Notes: a model not told the origin generated them from the sequence alone. A stretch of DNA of 60,828 bases from Acidovorax sp. (GCF_022763525.1 NZ_JALEGG010000242.1:1-60828), one strand, 5' to 3'; counted from the stretch's first letter, positions 26,805-36,533 are shown. Made by a program: numbers and translations.

Positions 26805-27957
26805 GCTCCTGCAATCCACCATCGGCCAACGCGTGGACCAGATCGATACTCCCGCCCTCGTGGTGGACCTGGACGCCATGGAGCGCAACATCCAGCGCAT
26901 GGCGGACTTCGCCCGCAAGCACCAGGTGCGCTGGCGTCCCCACGCCAAGCTGCACAAGAGCGCCGAGCTGGCCCTGCAGTTGCAGCGCGCGGGCGCGCAG
27001 GGTGTGTGCGTGCAGAAGGTGTCCGAGGCCGAGGCGCTGGCCGCGGGCGGCGTGGATGACATCACCATCACCAACCAGGTCATCGCCATGCCCAAGCTGT
27101 ACCGCGTGGCACGGCTGGCCGCACGGCTGGCCGCACGCGGCGGCCGGCTGGGCGTGGCCGTGGACCACGCCGACGGCATCGAGCGCCTGGCCGAAGCCAT
27201 GGCGCAACACGGCAGCGATGCCGGCATCGATGTGCTGGTGGAGATCGACGTCGGCCAGGGCCGCTGCGGTGTACCGCCCGGCGAAGCCGCCGTGCCGCTC
27301 GCGCTGGCGGTGTCGCGCACTCCCCGCCTGCGCTTCGCGGGCCTGCAGGCCTACCACGGCCGCGCCCAGCACCTGGCCAGCAGTGTGGGCCGCAAGGAAG
27401 CCATCGCGCAGGTGGTGAACGCGGCCCACCACACACGCCAGCTCATCGAGGCCGAAGGCCTCACCGTGCCCCTGATCACCGGCTCGGGCACCGGCACGCT
27501 GGTGCACGAAGCCGCCAGCGGCGTGTTCGGCGAACTGCAGGCCGGCTCGTTCCTTTTCATGGACGCAGACTACGCGCGCAACGAGCGCGAGCCAGCGCAG
27601 CCCGCGTTCGAACACGCGTTGTTCGTCAAGACCCAGGTGGTGTCGGTGCGCGACACCCACGCCGTGTGCGACGCAGGCCACAAGAGCCACGCCATCGACT
27701 CCGGCCTGCCCCAGGTCGCCCTGCTGCCGCCCGAGCGCACCTTGCGCTACGCCAACGGGGGTGACGAGCACGGCCTGCTCTACGCCGACGCCCCCGAAGC
27801 CCGCCTGCCCAGCCTGGGCCACATGCTGTGGCTGATTCCCGGCCACTGCGACCCCACGGTGAACCTGTACGACTTCTTGATCGGCGTGCGCGGCGGACTG
27901 CTCGAAGGCGTGGTGGAGCGGATCATCCGGGTTGATGCCAGGGGTGCGCTGACCTGA
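26788..27957 (+). CDS. PLP enzyme of the D-threonine aldolase / D-serine dehydratase family
   Basis: This 389-residue fold-type III PLP enzyme starts with TPALVVDLDAMERNIQRMA and has the PLP-lysine region RWRPHAKLHKS (50-58). SGTGTLVHEAA and YANGGDEHGLL follow, and HCDPTVNLYD near the C-terminus has a His and Cys that bind Zn or Mn in this family. Members either cleave D-beta-hydroxy amino acids to glycine and an aldehyde or dehydrate D-serine or 3-hydroxy-D-aspartate; which applies here cannot be read. It overlaps the phosphatase gene and is likely co-transcribed with it. Confidence 0.88.
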   Translation: MKPIPELLQSTIGQRVDQIDTPALVVDLDAMERNIQRMADFARKHQVRWRPHAKLHKSAELALQLQRAGAQGVCVQKVSEAEALAAGGVDDITITNQVIAMPKLYRVARLAARLAARGGRLGVAVDHADGIERLAEAMAQHGSDAGIDVLVEIDVGQGRCGVPPGEAAVPLALAVSRTPRLRFAGLQAYHGRAQHLASSVGRKEAIAQVVNAAHHTRQLIEAEGLTVPLITGSGTGTLVHEAASGVFGELQAGSFLFMDADYARNEREPAQPAFEHALFVKTQVVSVRDTHAVCDAGHKSHAIDSGLPQVALLPPERTLRYANGGDEHGLLYADAPEARLPSLGHMLWLIPGHCDPTVNLYDFLIGVRGGLLEGVVERIIRVDARGALT

Positions 27958-27993
27958 TTGGGACAAGAATCGGCGGACATTCCGGTGCCGCCC

Positions 27994-29787
27994 ATGAGCC
28001 CCAGCCAGATCATCGTCCTTGCCACCCCCGTTTTCCTGCTGCTGATCGCCATCGAACTGGCGGTAGGCTGGCGGCGCCAGCGCAACACCTACCGGCTGGC
28101 CGATGCGGTGAGCAGCATCAGCCTGGGGATGCTCAGCCAGACCAGCGCCGTGTTCACGCGGCTCTTGCGCATCGGCATTTACACCGCGTTGTTCGAGCAT
28201 GTGGCGCTGTGGCGCAATGACGCGTTCTGGACCAGTGTGCCTGGCTGGCTGCTGGCGCTGCTGTTCTACGACTTCTGCTACTACTGGCTGCACCGCATGG
28301 GGCATGAGTCGGCTGTGCTGTGGGCGGCACATGCGGTGCACCACCAGAGCCAGGACTACAACCTCAGCACCGCGCTGCGTCAGACGAGTTCGGGGGCGCT
28401 GCTGGGCTGGATCTTCTACGTGCCGATGGCGCTGGCGGGGGTGCCGCCGCTGGTGTTTGCGGTGGTGGGGCTTGTCGATTTGCTCTACCAGTTCTGGGTG
28501 CACACCGAGCACGTGCCGCGCCTGCAGGGGCGCTGGGCGTGGTTTGACCGGTGGTTCTGCAGCCCCAGCAACCACCGCGTGCACCATGCCGTGAACGATG
28601 CGTACCTGGACAAGAACTACGGCGGCATCCTGATCGTGTGGGACCGCCTCTTCGGCACCTTCCAGGATGAAAACCCGGACGACCGCTGCGTTTACGGCAC
28701 GCGCGGGCTGCTCAACAGCTGGGATCCGCTGTGGGCCAATGCGCAGGTGTATGCGGGGCTGGCGCATGACAGCTGGCACGCCCGCAGCTGGGCGGACAAG
28801 CTCAGGGTCTGGCTCAAGCCGCCCGGCTGGCGGCCGGCCGATGTCGCCGCGCGCTTTCCCAAACCGGCTTTCAGCATGGCGCAGATGCAGCGCTACCAGC
28901 CGCCGATGACGCGCCCGGTGCTGTGGTTTGCGCTGGCGCAGTTCGCGCTGCTGCTGGCCGGGGTGACGGTTTTTCTGTGGCAGGCCGACGCGGCGCCGCT
29001 GGCGCACAACGCCGTGTGGTTTGGTGTGCTGCTGGTCAGCCAGTGGGCCTTGGGCGCGGTGATGCAGGGCCGCATCGGCATGCTGATGGCGCTGATGCTG
29101 CAAAGCGCGGCGCTGGCCACGGCCACCAGCGCACTGGGATTCACGGCCTGGCACTGGCTGTTCAAGCCGTTGACGATGGTTTTTGCTCTTGTTTTGGTAG
29201 CTGCCAGCGCATATTCAGAAAGCGCCAGAGGCCGATTGGACTCTAGGGCGTTCATGTGTCTGGCGGCCGCGCTGGCCGGGTCGCTGGCGGGGGATGTGTT
29301 CCTCATGTTCCAGGGCTTTTTTATCGCGGGCCTGGTGAGTTTTCTGGTGGCGCACCTGTTCTACGTGGCGCTGTTCAAAAGCGGGCAGCGGTGGTTTGCA
29401 CACCGGGGCGCACTGCTGGGCACGCTGGGGATTGGCGCGGCCATGTACACGTTCTTGTGGGTGGGGGGGCTGCCGCTTGCGCTGCGCGCGCCAGTGGCGG
29501 CATATGTGCTGGTGATCGCCTTGATGGCGGCCCAGGCCATGGGCCGGGCCTCGGAATTGCGCGATGCGCCGTCGCGGCTGGTGGCCGTCGGCGCGGGGTT
29601 CTTCATGCTCAGTGATGCGCTGCTGGCCACGAACCGCTTCGTTCAGCCGCTGCCCTGGGCACAGGTGGCGGTGCTGGGCACGTACTACGCGGCGCAGGCG
29701 CTGATTGTTGGCGGCTGGCTTCTGGGGCAGAAGGCGCCTCGCGCCGCGGCACCCCTGGCCGCGCCCCAGGTGGCGGCCGCGGCCTGA
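27994..29787 (+). CDS. Fusion of fatty-acid-hydroxylase/sterol-desaturase domain with YhhN/TMEM86 lysoplasmalogenase domain
   Basis: This 597-residue membrane protein has two halves. The first (about 1-300) is a di-iron fatty-acid hydroxylase domain with histidine clusters HRMGHE, HAVHHQ and NHRVHHA. The second (about 370-590) is a multi-helix YhhN/TMEM86 domain, with GDVFLM and MLSDALLATNRF carrying the Asp residues typical of lysoplasmalogenases. The first half resembles alkylglycerol monooxygenase, which cleaves ether lipids, and the second cleaves vinyl-ether lysolipids, so a joint role in ether lipid breakdown is an attractive inference. ATG 27994 is chosen over TTG 27958. Residues about 397-415 come from an in-frame palindromic repeat copy. 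Confidence 0.85.
   Translation: MSPSQIIVLATPVFLLLIAIELAVGWRRQRNTYRLADAVSSISLGMLSQTSAVFTRLLRIGIYTALFEHVALWRNDAFWTSVPGWLLALLFYDFCYYWLHRMGHESAVLWAAHAVHHQSQDYNLSTALRQTSSGALLGWIFYVPMALAGVPPLVFAVVGLVDLLYQFWVHTEHVPRLQGRWAWFDRWFCSPSNHRVHHAVNDAYLDKNYGGILIVWDRLFGTFQDENPDDRCVYGTRGLLNSWDPLWANAQVYAGLAHDSWHARSWADKLRVWLKPPGWRPADVAARFPKPAFSMAQMQRYQPPMTRPVLWFALAQFALLLAGVTVFLWQADAAPLAHNAVWFGVLLVSQWALGAVMQGRIGMLMALMLQSAALATATSALGFTAWHWLFKPLTMVFALVLVAASAYSESARGRLDSRAFMCLAAALAGSLAGDVFLMFQGFFIAGLVSFLVAHLFYVALFKSGQRWFAHRGALLGTLGIGAAMYTFLWVGGLPLALRAPVAAYVLVIALMAAQAMGRASELRDAPSRLVAVGAGFFMLSDALLATNRFVQPLPWAQVAVLGTYYAAQALIVGGWLLGQKAPRAAAPLAAPQVAAAA
29185..29238. repeat. Interspersed palindromic element inside the fusion gene, in frame
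   Basis: GTTTTGGTAGCTGCCAGCGC, then AGAAAGCGCCAGAGGCCGATTGG, follows the block order of the intergenic elements (GATAGCTGCCAGCGC ... AAGCGCCAG-CAGCCAATTT), with the stem partly kept (CAGCGC with AAGCGCC). It encodes the polar loop VAASAYSESARGRLDS between the first two helices of the lysoplasmalogenase half. Confidence 0.6.
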
Positions 29788-29802
29788 CGGGGTAGCGCGG
29801 GC

Positions 29803-30663
29803 TCAACGCTGCTGCTGGAAGGCCAGCAGCGCGGCACGCGGCAGGTGAAAGATGCCCGCAGCCGCCATGGCAGCGGCCAGCCACAGCAAGACGCCCGTCC
29901 ACCACAGCGCCCAGACCCAGGCATCGAAGTCGGCAGGCGCCGCCAGGGCCTCGGCTCGCAGCGCGGGCAGAGTCACGCCCGCCAGCGACCGTGCACCGGC
30001 AAACCGCACGCAGGATTCGCCCCAGGCCAACGCGGCAAACGCCGCCAGGCACGCGGCCAGCAGGATCAGGAACACCCGCGGCAGGCCCAGGAGCTTGAGA
30101 GCGCCCACGCTCACCATCAGCGTCGCAAACGCCGCTGCGATGAGGAACCCCGAGAAAGGCTCGCGCGCCAGCGGCAGGCACGCCGGCAGGGCCGCCTGCA
30201 CGGGCCACAGCAGCCACGGCGCCGACGCCGCCAGCCCCGGCCACATCGGTTGCCAGGCGCCGGCAATGGCCAGTGCCACGGCGGTGGCCGCGAGGCACGC
30301 GCCGATCCCATAGCGCCAGGCCGATCGCGGGTCCGCCGGCACCACGCGCAGGGGCCCCCAGCGGCGGCGGATGGTGCACCCCAACGCCCAGGCCCAGACA
30401 GCGTCCGCCGCCAGCCATGCCAGCGCGGGAAAGCCCACCAGACTAACGGGTACGCCCAGAAAAACCGGCGCAACGCCCAGGCAAAGGGTGACCACGGCAT
30501 GGGAGACCAGACTGGCCAGCGCGAGGATCAGCCCCGCCTGCTGCACGGTCCACTGGAAGGGACTCAGGCCCTGGAGCGCTTGGGCATCAACTTGCGATGT
30601 GGCGCGCTGTGCCGCACGCAGCGGCCTGCGGCGCCGGCCAGCCCGCCGTGGGTTTCGCGCCAT
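29803..30663 (-). CDS. Hypothetical multi-pass membrane protein
   Basis: I do not recognise this 286-residue protein. The first 20 residues are very basic (MARNPRRAGRRRRPLRAAQR), followed by a soluble stretch and about six hydrophobic helices. One of these (about 175-230) is rich in Ala/Leu. Small GESC and DAWVWALWW motifs near the C-terminus have no family meaning to me. It lies 30 bp after ruvB on the same strand and could be co-transcribed. A Yip1-like fold is possible but not supported by any motif. Confidence 0.55.
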   Translation of the reverse strand: MARNPRRAGRRRRPLRAAQRATSQVDAQALQGLSPFQWTVQQAGLILALASLVSHAVVTLCLGVAPVFLGVPVSLVGFPALAWLAADAVWAWALGCTIRRRWGPLRVVPADPRSAWRYGIGACLAATAVALAIAGAWQPMWPGLAASAPWLLWPVQAALPACLPLAREPFSGFLIAAAFATLMVSVGALKLLGLPRVFLILLAACLAAFAALAWGESCVRFAGARSLAGVTLPALRAEALAAPADFDAWVWALWWTGVLLWLAAAMAAAGIFHLPRAALLAFQQQR

Positions 30664-30693
30664 TGCCGTGCCCCGCGCAGCAACGACGGGCCG

Positions 30694-31755
30694 TCAGGCC
30701 CCGAACAGCCCCGGCGCACCCGCGCTGGGCGGGGCCACGCCCAGGTGCCGGAACGCCGCCAGCGTGGCAATGCGCCCGCGCGGCGTGCGCTGCAAAAAGC
30801 CCTGCTGGATGAGGTAGGGCTCGATCACGTCTTCGATGGTGCCGGCCTCTTCGCCAATGCTGGCGGCGATGTTGTCCAGCCCCACGGGGCCGCCGTCAAA
30901 GCGGTGGATCACGGCTTCGAGCAGCTTGCGGTCCATCACGTCGAAGCCCTGCGGGTCCACGTCGAGCATGGCCAGCGCCTTGTCGGCAATGGGCTTGGTG
31001 ATGCGGCCGTTGCCCTTGACCTCGGCGTAGTCGCGCACGCGGCGCAGCAGCCGGTTGGCAATGCGCGGCGTGCCGCGCGAACGGCGGGCGATCTCGAAGC
31101 CGCCATCTTCATCCATGGGGGCATTGAGCAGGCCGGCGCTGCGCTGAACGATGCGCGCGAGTTCTTCGGAGGTATAGAACTCCAGCCGCGCGACGATGCC
31201 GAAGCGGTCGCGCAACGGATTGGTGAGCATGCCGGCACGCGTGGTGGCGCCCACCAGGGTGAAGGGTTGCAGGTCGAGCTTGATGCTGCGCGCGGCGGGC
31301 CCTTCGCCGATCATGATGTCGATCTGGTAGTCCTCCAGCGCGGGGTAGAGGATTTCCTCGACCACGGGCGAGAGGCGGTGGATCTCGTCGATGAAAAGAA
31401 CGTCGTTCTTTTCCAGGTTGGTCAGCAGCGCCGCCAGGTCCTTGGGCTTTTCCAGCACCGGGCCGCTGGTCTGGCGCAGGTTGACGCCCAGCTCGGCCGC
31501 AATGATGTGGCTGAGCGTGGTCTTGCCCAGGCCCGGCGGGCCGAACAGCAACACGTGGTCCAGCGCCTCTTCACGCTTCCTCGCCGCGCCGATGAAGATC
31601 TCCAGCTGCTCGCGCGCCTTGGCCTGGCCCACGTACTCCTGCAGGAGCTTTGGGCGCAGGGCGCGTTCAATGGCCTCTTCCTGCGGCGAGGCCGGGTTGG
31701 CGGAGATGACGCGTTTGGCGGGTGCTGGTGCGAAGTCGTCGGTCTGGATGGTCAT
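30694..31755 (-). CDS. ruvB: Holliday junction branch migration ATPase RuvB
   Basis: This 353-residue AAA+ motor drives branch migration of Holliday junctions with RuvA. It has [11 protein letters not shown], Walker [11 protein letters not shown] (71-80), Walker [11 protein letters not shown], sensor VGATTRAG, the [18 protein letters not shown] sensor 2 region and the winged-helix end [12 protein letters not shown]. The length is normal. In most relatives ruvA precedes ruvB directly; here a serine protease gene lies between them on the same strand (34-bp gap on the ruvB side, 25-bp on the ruvA side). Confidence 0.97.
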   Translation of the reverse strand: MTIQTDDFAPAPAKRVISANPASPQEEAIERALRPKLLQEYVGQAKAREQLEIFIGAARKREEALDHVLLFGPPGLGKTTLSHIIAAELGVNLRQTSGPVLEKPKDLAALLTNLEKNDVLFIDEIHRLSPVVEEILYPALEDYQIDIMIGEGPAARSIKLDLQPFTLVGATTRAGMLTNPLRDRFGIVARLEFYTSEELARIVQRSAGLLNAPMDEDGGFEIARRSRGTPRIANRLLRRVRDYAEVKGNGRITKPIADKALAMLDVDPQGFDVMDRKLLEAVIHRFDGGPVGLDNIAASIGEEAGTIEDVIEPYLIQQGFLQRTPRGRIATLAAFRHLGVAPPSAGAPGLFGA

Positions 31756-31789
31756 CGTATTGCTGCGTATGCACTCACCGGCCCGCGCC

Positions 31790-33352
31790 TCAGGAGCCGG
31801 GCATCAGCCACGTCTTGAGGGCGGACTTGAACGGCCGGTCGAAGCGGCCGTAATGGTCCCGACCGGTAGGCGCCTGGCAGCTGGACGAGCCGCCATACAG
31901 CGTGCCGACCAGATAGCGGGTAGAGCCGATGGTTAAGAACAGGCCCGAGCCGCTGCTGCCGCCTTCGGTGGTGCCCGAATTCCAGCTCACGGTGTAGAAA
32001 CCGCCATCCTGCTGCGTGGCGGGGAAGCACTGCTCGTTGCTGCAGTGGCTGAACTGCAGCACCGAGCCCGCGCTGGTCTTTTGCAGGTCGCCACGCGGGT
32101 GGTGGATGCCCACCACGGGGACCTCGGGCGTGACGGAGCCAAAGTAGCTGCCGGCAAACACGCTGCCCTGGGGCGCGGGGCTGTTCAGGCGCATGAAGGA
32201 GGTGTCGGTCTGCGAGTCCGCAAACAGGAGCTGGGCACCGCCCGCCACCCGTTGCGTGCCCGCGTTCACGGCGCCGCTGTTGCACGCTGTGGAGCGGTAG
32301 AACCAGTCGGTGGTGAGCGAGGACGCCACAGTCTGGGTTGAAATGCAGTGGTGCGCCGACAGGAAGTGGGGGGCCTTGCTCGACTGGCTGTCGTTGAGCA
32401 GGGTGCCGCTGCACAGGTAGCTGCCGCCTTCGATCACGAAGATCATGCGGGCGACGGAGCGGCTTTCGGCGCTGAGTTCGGGCTTGCAGGAGACATCGAT
32501 GTTGCAGGTGCCCGCTTCGCCCACCTTGGAGAAGGAGGCCGCAGCGGTGGCCTGGTCGGGCGAGATGAAGAAGTGCGAGAGGGTAGGCACCGCGATGTCC
32601 AGCTCTTCCAGCCGCGCGGCCACGGGCGTCTGCAGCTCCAGCGTGGTTTCAGCACCACCAAAATCCGGACCCCAGTAGGTGCGCGCAGCATCGCCCTTGT
32701 CGCCCGCATCCAGGTTGCGCTGGATGGTGCGCAGCACCTCTTCGCCCGTCACCTGCACCACTTCGCCGCCCGCCTGGGCGTAGAAGCGCAGCACGGTGCC
32801 GGCCGGCAGCTGGCGCACCAGCACCCCCAGGCGCACGCCCTGGGCACCGTCGGCCGTGAAGCTGATGGCGGCACGCTGCAAGCCACCGCCCACGGGCTGC
32901 CATTGGAGCTGGCCCATCAGGTCGCGCGGCTTGGCCGTGGCGCTGACGGGGCGGGACACGCCGATCTGCTGGGGATCGCCTTTGGTCAGCGGTGCCTGCG
33001 TGGCCTTCTTGACCAGGGCCTGCGCGTTGTCCAGCGGCCCCAGGCGTACGGACGCGGCGGGCACGGTGGCTGCGCGCGCAGTCGACTTGGCGGCGGTGTC
33101 GGCCGCCGATTTGGGCACGCCCGTGTCGAGGGGCTCGATCCGCTCGGTGTTTCCCGGGCTCGGCGCGGGCGCGGGGGCCGGAGCAGGCGCAGGCGCGGGT
33201 GCGGGCGGCGTGGGCTCGGGCGCAGGGGCAGGTGCAGGTGCGGGCGTAGGTGCCGGCGTTACCGTGTTTTCACTGCCACCGCCGCCGCCACAGGCGGTCA
33301 TCGCCACCGCCATGAAGAGGCCGGCCAATTTCATTGAAGCGTGATACGTCAT
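31790..33352 (-). CDS. Secreted trypsin-like serine protease lipoprotein
   Basis: This 520-residue protein has a lipoprotein signal (AMTAC, Cys21), a Pro/Ala low-complexity linker (about 30-66), a propeptide-like beta-rich region, and a C-terminal chymotrypsin-fold protease. The likely catalytic residues are His in FLSAHHCIS, Asp in QTDTSFMRL and Ser in [10 protein letters not shown]. The arrangement, with many cysteines, resembles lysyl endopeptidase (Achromobacter protease I), so Lys specificity is possible but unproven. The start at 33352 is backed by an SD (GGGAG). It interrupts the usual ruvA-ruvB adjacency. The GC-rich linker DNA at 33167-33260 is a degenerate Ala-Pro repeat. Confidence 0.85.
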   Translation of the reverse strand: MTYHASMKLAGLFMAVAMTACGGGGGSENTVTPAPTPAPAPAPAPEPTPPAPAPAPAPAPAPAPSPGNTERIEPLDTGVPKSAADTAAKSTARAATVPAASVRLGPLDNAQALVKKATQAPLTKGDPQQIGVSRPVSATAKPRDLMGQLQWQPVGGGLQRAAISFTADGAQGVRLGVLVRQLPAGTVLRFYAQAGGEVVQVTGEEVLRTIQRNLDAGDKGDAARTYWGPDFGGAETTLELQTPVAARLEELDIAVPTLSHFFISPDQATAAASFSKVGEAGTCNIDVSCKPELSAESRSVARMIFVIEGGSYLCSGTLLNDSQSSKAPHFLSAHHCISTQTVASSLTTDWFYRSTACNSGAVNAGTQRVAGGAQLLFADSQTDTSFMRLNSPAPQGSVFAGSYFGSVTPEVPVVGIHHPRGDLQKTSAGSVLQFSHCSNEQCFPATQQDGGFYTVSWNSGTTEGGSSGSGLFLTIGSTRYLVGTLYGGSSSCQAPTGRDHYGRFDRPFKSALKTWLMPGS

Positions 33353-33377
33353 TCAGGACTCCCTCTGTTTCGATCCA

Positions 33378-33953
33378 TTACCGGGCCAGCGACTTCAGCG
33401 CCAGCTTGATCCCGTCACTCACTCCCACATCCGCAGGCAGCGCCTTGAGCGCTGCCGCGGCCTCCTTGTCGTTGTACCCCAAGGCCAGCAGGGCCTGAAG
33501 GATATCCGCCTGCGCGTCGCTGGTGGCCCCGCCGCGCACCGCGCCGATGTCGGCCCCGAGCTTGCCCTTGAGCTCCAGCAGCAGCCGCTCGGCCGTCTTC
33601 TTGCCGATGCCCGGCACCTTGACCAGGCGCCCCGCCTCCTGCAGCGAAACCGCCTGGGCGAGGTCCGCCACGCCCATGCCCGACAGGATGGACAGCGCCG
33701 TGCGCGGCCCCACGCCTGAGATCTTGATCAGTTCGCGGAACGCCTGGCGCTCCGGCGCGGTGGCAAAACCATACAGCAATTGCGCGTCCTCGCGCACAAT
33801 GAACTGCGTCAACAGGCTCACACGCTCTCCCAGGGCGGGAAGGTTGTAGAACGTGCTCATGGGCACATACACCTCGTAGCCGACGCCGTGGCAGTCCACC
33901 AGCACCTCGGGGGGGTTCTTCTCCAGCAGCGTGCCGGTCAACTTGCCTATCAT
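33378..33953 (-). CDS. ruvA: Holliday junction DNA-binding protein RuvA
   Basis: This 191-residue protein forms the tetramer that holds the Holliday junction open for RuvB. It begins [20 protein letters not shown] and has the helix-hairpin-helix stretches [17 protein letters not shown] and [20 protein letters not shown]. The RuvB-binding domain III is at the end ([19 protein letters not shown]). It starts 82 bp from the divergent phoH gene. No ruvC is seen in the window. Confidence 0.96.
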   Translation of the reverse strand: MIGKLTGTLLEKNPPEVLVDCHGVGYEVYVPMSTFYNLPALGERVSLLTQFIVREDAQLLYGFATAPERQAFRELIKISGVGPRTALSILSGMGVADLAQAVSLQEAGRLVKVPGIGKKTAERLLLELKGKLGADIGAVRGGATSDAQADILQALLALGYNDKEAAAALKALPADVGVSDGIKLALKSLAR

Positions 33954-34035
33954 TGATGTCCTTTGCTGGCGGCCGCACCCACGGCAGCGCCATCGTTCGT
34001 GCCGTGATTTCGGCAGCCTGACGGGAATTATCCGC

Positions 34036-34992
34036 GTGATCCTGCGCCACACTTTCATCCCCCACAACAACACCCGGCTCACCCACCTGTGCGGGCCGGC
34101 CGATGTCCATCTGCGCACCATCGAGGTGGCCCTGGAGGTGAGCATTGCGCACCGGCACGAGCAGTTCAAGGTGGATGGCCCCAAGGCCAAGGCGACGCAG
34201 GCCATGGAACTGCTGCAGGCCCTGTATGAGATGGCCGACCACCCCATTCCCGAGGACCACCTGCAACTCATGCTGGCCGGCGATACCGAGCTGCTGGAGG
34301 CGCCCGACGACGCCATCGTGCTGAACACGCGCCGGGCCGACCTGCGCGGCCGCACCCCCACGCAGGCCCTGTACCTGCAGAACATCGCCACGCACGACAT
34401 CACCTTCGGCATCGGCCCGGCGGGCACCGGCAAGACCTATCTGGCGGTGGCCAGCGCCGTGGATGCGCTGGAGAGGAGCGCCGTGCAGCGCATCGTGCTC
34501 ACCCGCCCGGCCGTCGAAGCGGGCGAGCGCCTGGGCTTCCTGCCCGGCGACCTGGCGCAGAAGGTGGACCCCTATCTGCGCCCGCTGTACGACGCGCTGT
34601 ACGAGCTGATGGGCTATGACAAGGTGCAAAAAGCCTTCGAGCGCAACGCGATCGAGATCGCGCCGCTGGCCTTCATGCGCGGGCGCACGCTGAACAACGC
34701 GTTCGTCATCCTCGACGAGGCGCAGAACACCACGCCGGAGCAGATGAAGATGTTCCTCACCCGCATCGGCTTTGGCGCCAAGGCCGTGGTGACCGGCGAC
34801 GTGAGCCAGATCGACCTGCCCAAGGGCGCGCTGAGCGGGCTGATCGACGCCGAGCGCGTTCTCAAGCGGGTGAAGGGCATCTCGATCACCCGGTTCACCA
34901 GCGCCGATGTGGTGCGCCACCCGCTGGTGGCGCGCATTGTGGATGCGTACGACGCGCCGCGCCGCGCCCCGGCGGCACGGGCGCGCGACTAG
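34036..34992 (+). CDS. phoH: PhoH-like ATPase
   Basis: This 318-residue P-loop protein has an N-terminal part of about 115 residues, Walker [16 protein letters not shown] and Walker [34 protein letters not shown] and [12 protein letters not shown] follow. PhoH proteins (YbeZ) work with YbeY in rRNA and ribosome maturation; ybeY follows 71 bp downstream, the common pairing. GTG 34036 is used, because it yields [15 protein letters not shown], the start seen in relatives, while ATG 33931 would lie inside ruvA. Confidence 0.92.
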   Translation: MILRHTFIPHNNTRLTHLCGPADVHLRTIEVALEVSIAHRHEQFKVDGPKAKATQAMELLQALYEMADHPIPEDHLQLMLAGDTELLEAPDDAIVLNTRRADLRGRTPTQALYLQNIATHDITFGIGPAGTGKTYLAVASAVDALERSAVQRIVLTRPAVEAGERLGFLPGDLAQKVDPYLRPLYDALYELMGYDKVQKAFERNAIEIAPLAFMRGRTLNNAFVILDEAQNTTPEQMKMFLTRIGFGAKAVVTGDVSQIDLPKGALSGLIDAERVLKRVKGISITRFTSADVVRHPLVARIVDAYDAPRRAPAARARD

Positions 34993-35005
34993 GCCCGCCC
35001 ATACT

Positions 35006-35053
35006 CCTAATTTGATAGCTGCTTACGCTTTCCCATCAAGCGCCAGCAGCCCA
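35006..35053. repeat. Interspersed palindromic element, intergenic copy between phoH and ybeY
   Basis: TAATTTGATAGCTGCTTACG, a CTTTCCCATCAAG core and CGCCAGCAGCC give the GATAGCTG arm and an imperfect stem, in the same layout as the other copies. It sits in the short gap between two co-oriented, functionally linked genes. Confidence 0.65.
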
Positions 35054-35063
35054 GAACACCCCC

Positions 35064-35522
35064 ATGCCCCTGAACCAACTCTCCCTGTCGCTGCAGTTCG
35101 GCCAGTTCGATGGCGCGGCCGCCCATCGGGCAGCGCTACCCCGCCACAAGGTCACGCGCTGGATCCGCCATGCCCTGGCCACCGACGCCGAGATCACCGT
35201 GCGCATCGTCGGCACCGACGAGGGCCGGGAGCTCAACCGCGAGTACCGTAAGAAGGACTACGCGACCAACGTGCTCACCTTCGACTACACCCAGGAGCCG
35301 GTGGTGACCGCCGATCTGGTGCTGTGCGCCCCCGTGATCGAGCGCGAGGCGAAAGAGCAGAACAAGACCCTGGAAGAGCACTACGCCCACATGCTGGTCC
35401 ATGGCACGCTGCACGCGCAGGGGTGGGACCACGAGACCAGCGAAGCGGATGCTCAGGAGATGGAAGCCTATGAAACGGCCATCTTGCAAGAGCTGGGGTT
35501 TGCGGACCCGTATGCGGCCTGA
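35064..35522 (+). CDS. ybeY: rRNA maturation endoribonuclease YbeY
   Basis: This 152-residue zinc-dependent protein is needed for 16S rRNA 3'-end maturation and ribosome quality control. The zinc motif H-x3-H-x5-H appears as [12 protein letters not shown] near residues 114-125. [18 protein letters not shown] is the conserved region before it. Length and position after phoH are typical. Magnesium-cobalt exporter genes that often follow are absent here. Confidence 0.95.
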   Translation: MPLNQLSLSLQFGQFDGAAAHRAALPRHKVTRWIRHALATDAEITVRIVGTDEGRELNREYRKKDYATNVLTFDYTQEPVVTADLVLCAPVIEREAKEQNKTLEEHYAHMLVHGTLHAQGWDHETSEADAQEMEAYETAILQELGFADPYAA

Positions 35523-35654
35523 CTCGCGCACCAGGGCATCGCGCAAATCACTTTCGCCTTTCATCCACTCAATTCAACCCAAAAGCCGCAGTTTCTCCAC
35601 CTAAGATCAACCCAATGATCACAACGGCCCGGTCCACCTGACCGGCGAGGAGAC

Positions 35655-36401
35655 ATGCTGCTGTTCGAAACCGCCCTGCTGCTGGCCGCCGCCTTCGTGG
35701 CCGGCGCCCTGAACGCTGTCGCTGGCGGCGGCAGCTTTCTGACACTGCCCGCCCTTGTGTTCACCGGCGTGCCCCCTGTCGTGGCCAATGCCACCGGCAC
35801 CGTGGCGCTGCTGCCGGGCTACATCGCCGGGGCCTGGGGTTTTCGCGAGGACACCGCCCCGCCGCCGGGCCTGTCGATGCGCCTCTTGGTGGTGCTGTCG
35901 CTCATCGGTGGCGCGGCGGGGGCGGCGTTGCTGCTGGTCACGCCCGACGCCACCTTCCGCCGCGTGGTGCCCTGGCTGCTGCTGGCGGCCACGGCGCTGT
36001 TTGCGTTTGGGCCGCAGCTGCGCCGGATGCTGGCGGGCGGCAAGCCGTCCACCGCCAAGGCCACCGCAGGGGTGCTGGCGGTGGCCGCGTACGGCGGCTA
36101 CTTCAACGGGGGGCTGGGCATCTTGCTGCTGGCGCTGTTTGGCCTGCTGGGGCAAACGCAGCTCAATGCCATGAATGGCCTCAAGAACTGGGTGTCGGCC
36201 CTGCTCACCGCCATTGCGGTGGCCATCTATGCAGCGGGCGGCGTGGTGCTATGGCCGCAGGCGCTGATGATGGCCTTGGCAGCCACAGCGGGCGGCTATG
36301 GGGGAGCGCGCGTGGCGCGGCGCATCCCGGCCGACTGGCTGCGCGGCGGGATCGTACTGACAGGGCTGGTGATGGCGGCGCTGTTTTTCTGGCGCCAGTA
36401 G
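35655..36401 (+). CDS. TauE/SafE-family sulfite/organosulfonate exporter
   Basis: This 248-residue inner-membrane protein has about seven or eight helices and the TauE/SafE pattern: NAVAGGGSFLTLPALVFTGV and VANATGTVALLPGYIAG near the start, YGGYFNGGLGILLLALFGLLG in the second half, and the terminal ARVARRIPADWLRGGIV. Family members are thought to export sulfite, sulfoacetate or other anions. The gene is alone, so the substrate is open. An SD-like GGCGAGGAG precedes the ATG. Confidence 0.9.
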   Translation: MLLFETALLLAAAFVAGALNAVAGGGSFLTLPALVFTGVPPVVANATGTVALLPGYIAGAWGFREDTAPPPGLSMRLLVVLSLIGGAAGAALLLVTPDATFRRVVPWLLLAATALFAFGPQLRRMLAGGKPSTAKATAGVLAVAAYGGYFNGGLGILLLALFGLLGQTQLNAMNGLKNWVSALLTAIAVAIYAAGGVVLWPQALMMALAATAGGYGGARVARRIPADWLRGGIVLTGLVMAALFFWRQ

Positions 36402-36424
36402 AGTCGGCCGCCCAGCGCTCATGC

Positions 36425-36481
36425 ATCAAAATTGGCTCCAGCGCTTATCCATCAAGCGCTGGCAGCTATCATTTTTTTATC
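36425..36481. repeat. Interspersed palindromic element, best-preserved copy
   Basis: A perfect 7-bp stem AGCGCTT/AAGCGCT (loop ATCCATC) is extended to CCAGCGCTT/AAGCGCTGG. The left flank is TCAAAATTGGCT and the right flank GCAGCTATCATTTTTTTATC. With the T-run on its right it would form a plausible terminator for the plus-strand TauE/SafE gene. It also faces the end of the convergent MFS gene. Confidence 0.85.
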
Positions 36482-36533
36482 ATTCATAACTGCCCACTGC
36501 CCGCCCGGTGCGATCCGACCCGCCCCGCAGGCC

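Noticed and set aside
26695-29154. Open frame of 819 codons on the minus strand
   Set aside because: It is antisense to the PLP enzyme and the desaturase fusion genes, whose catalytic motifs are clear.
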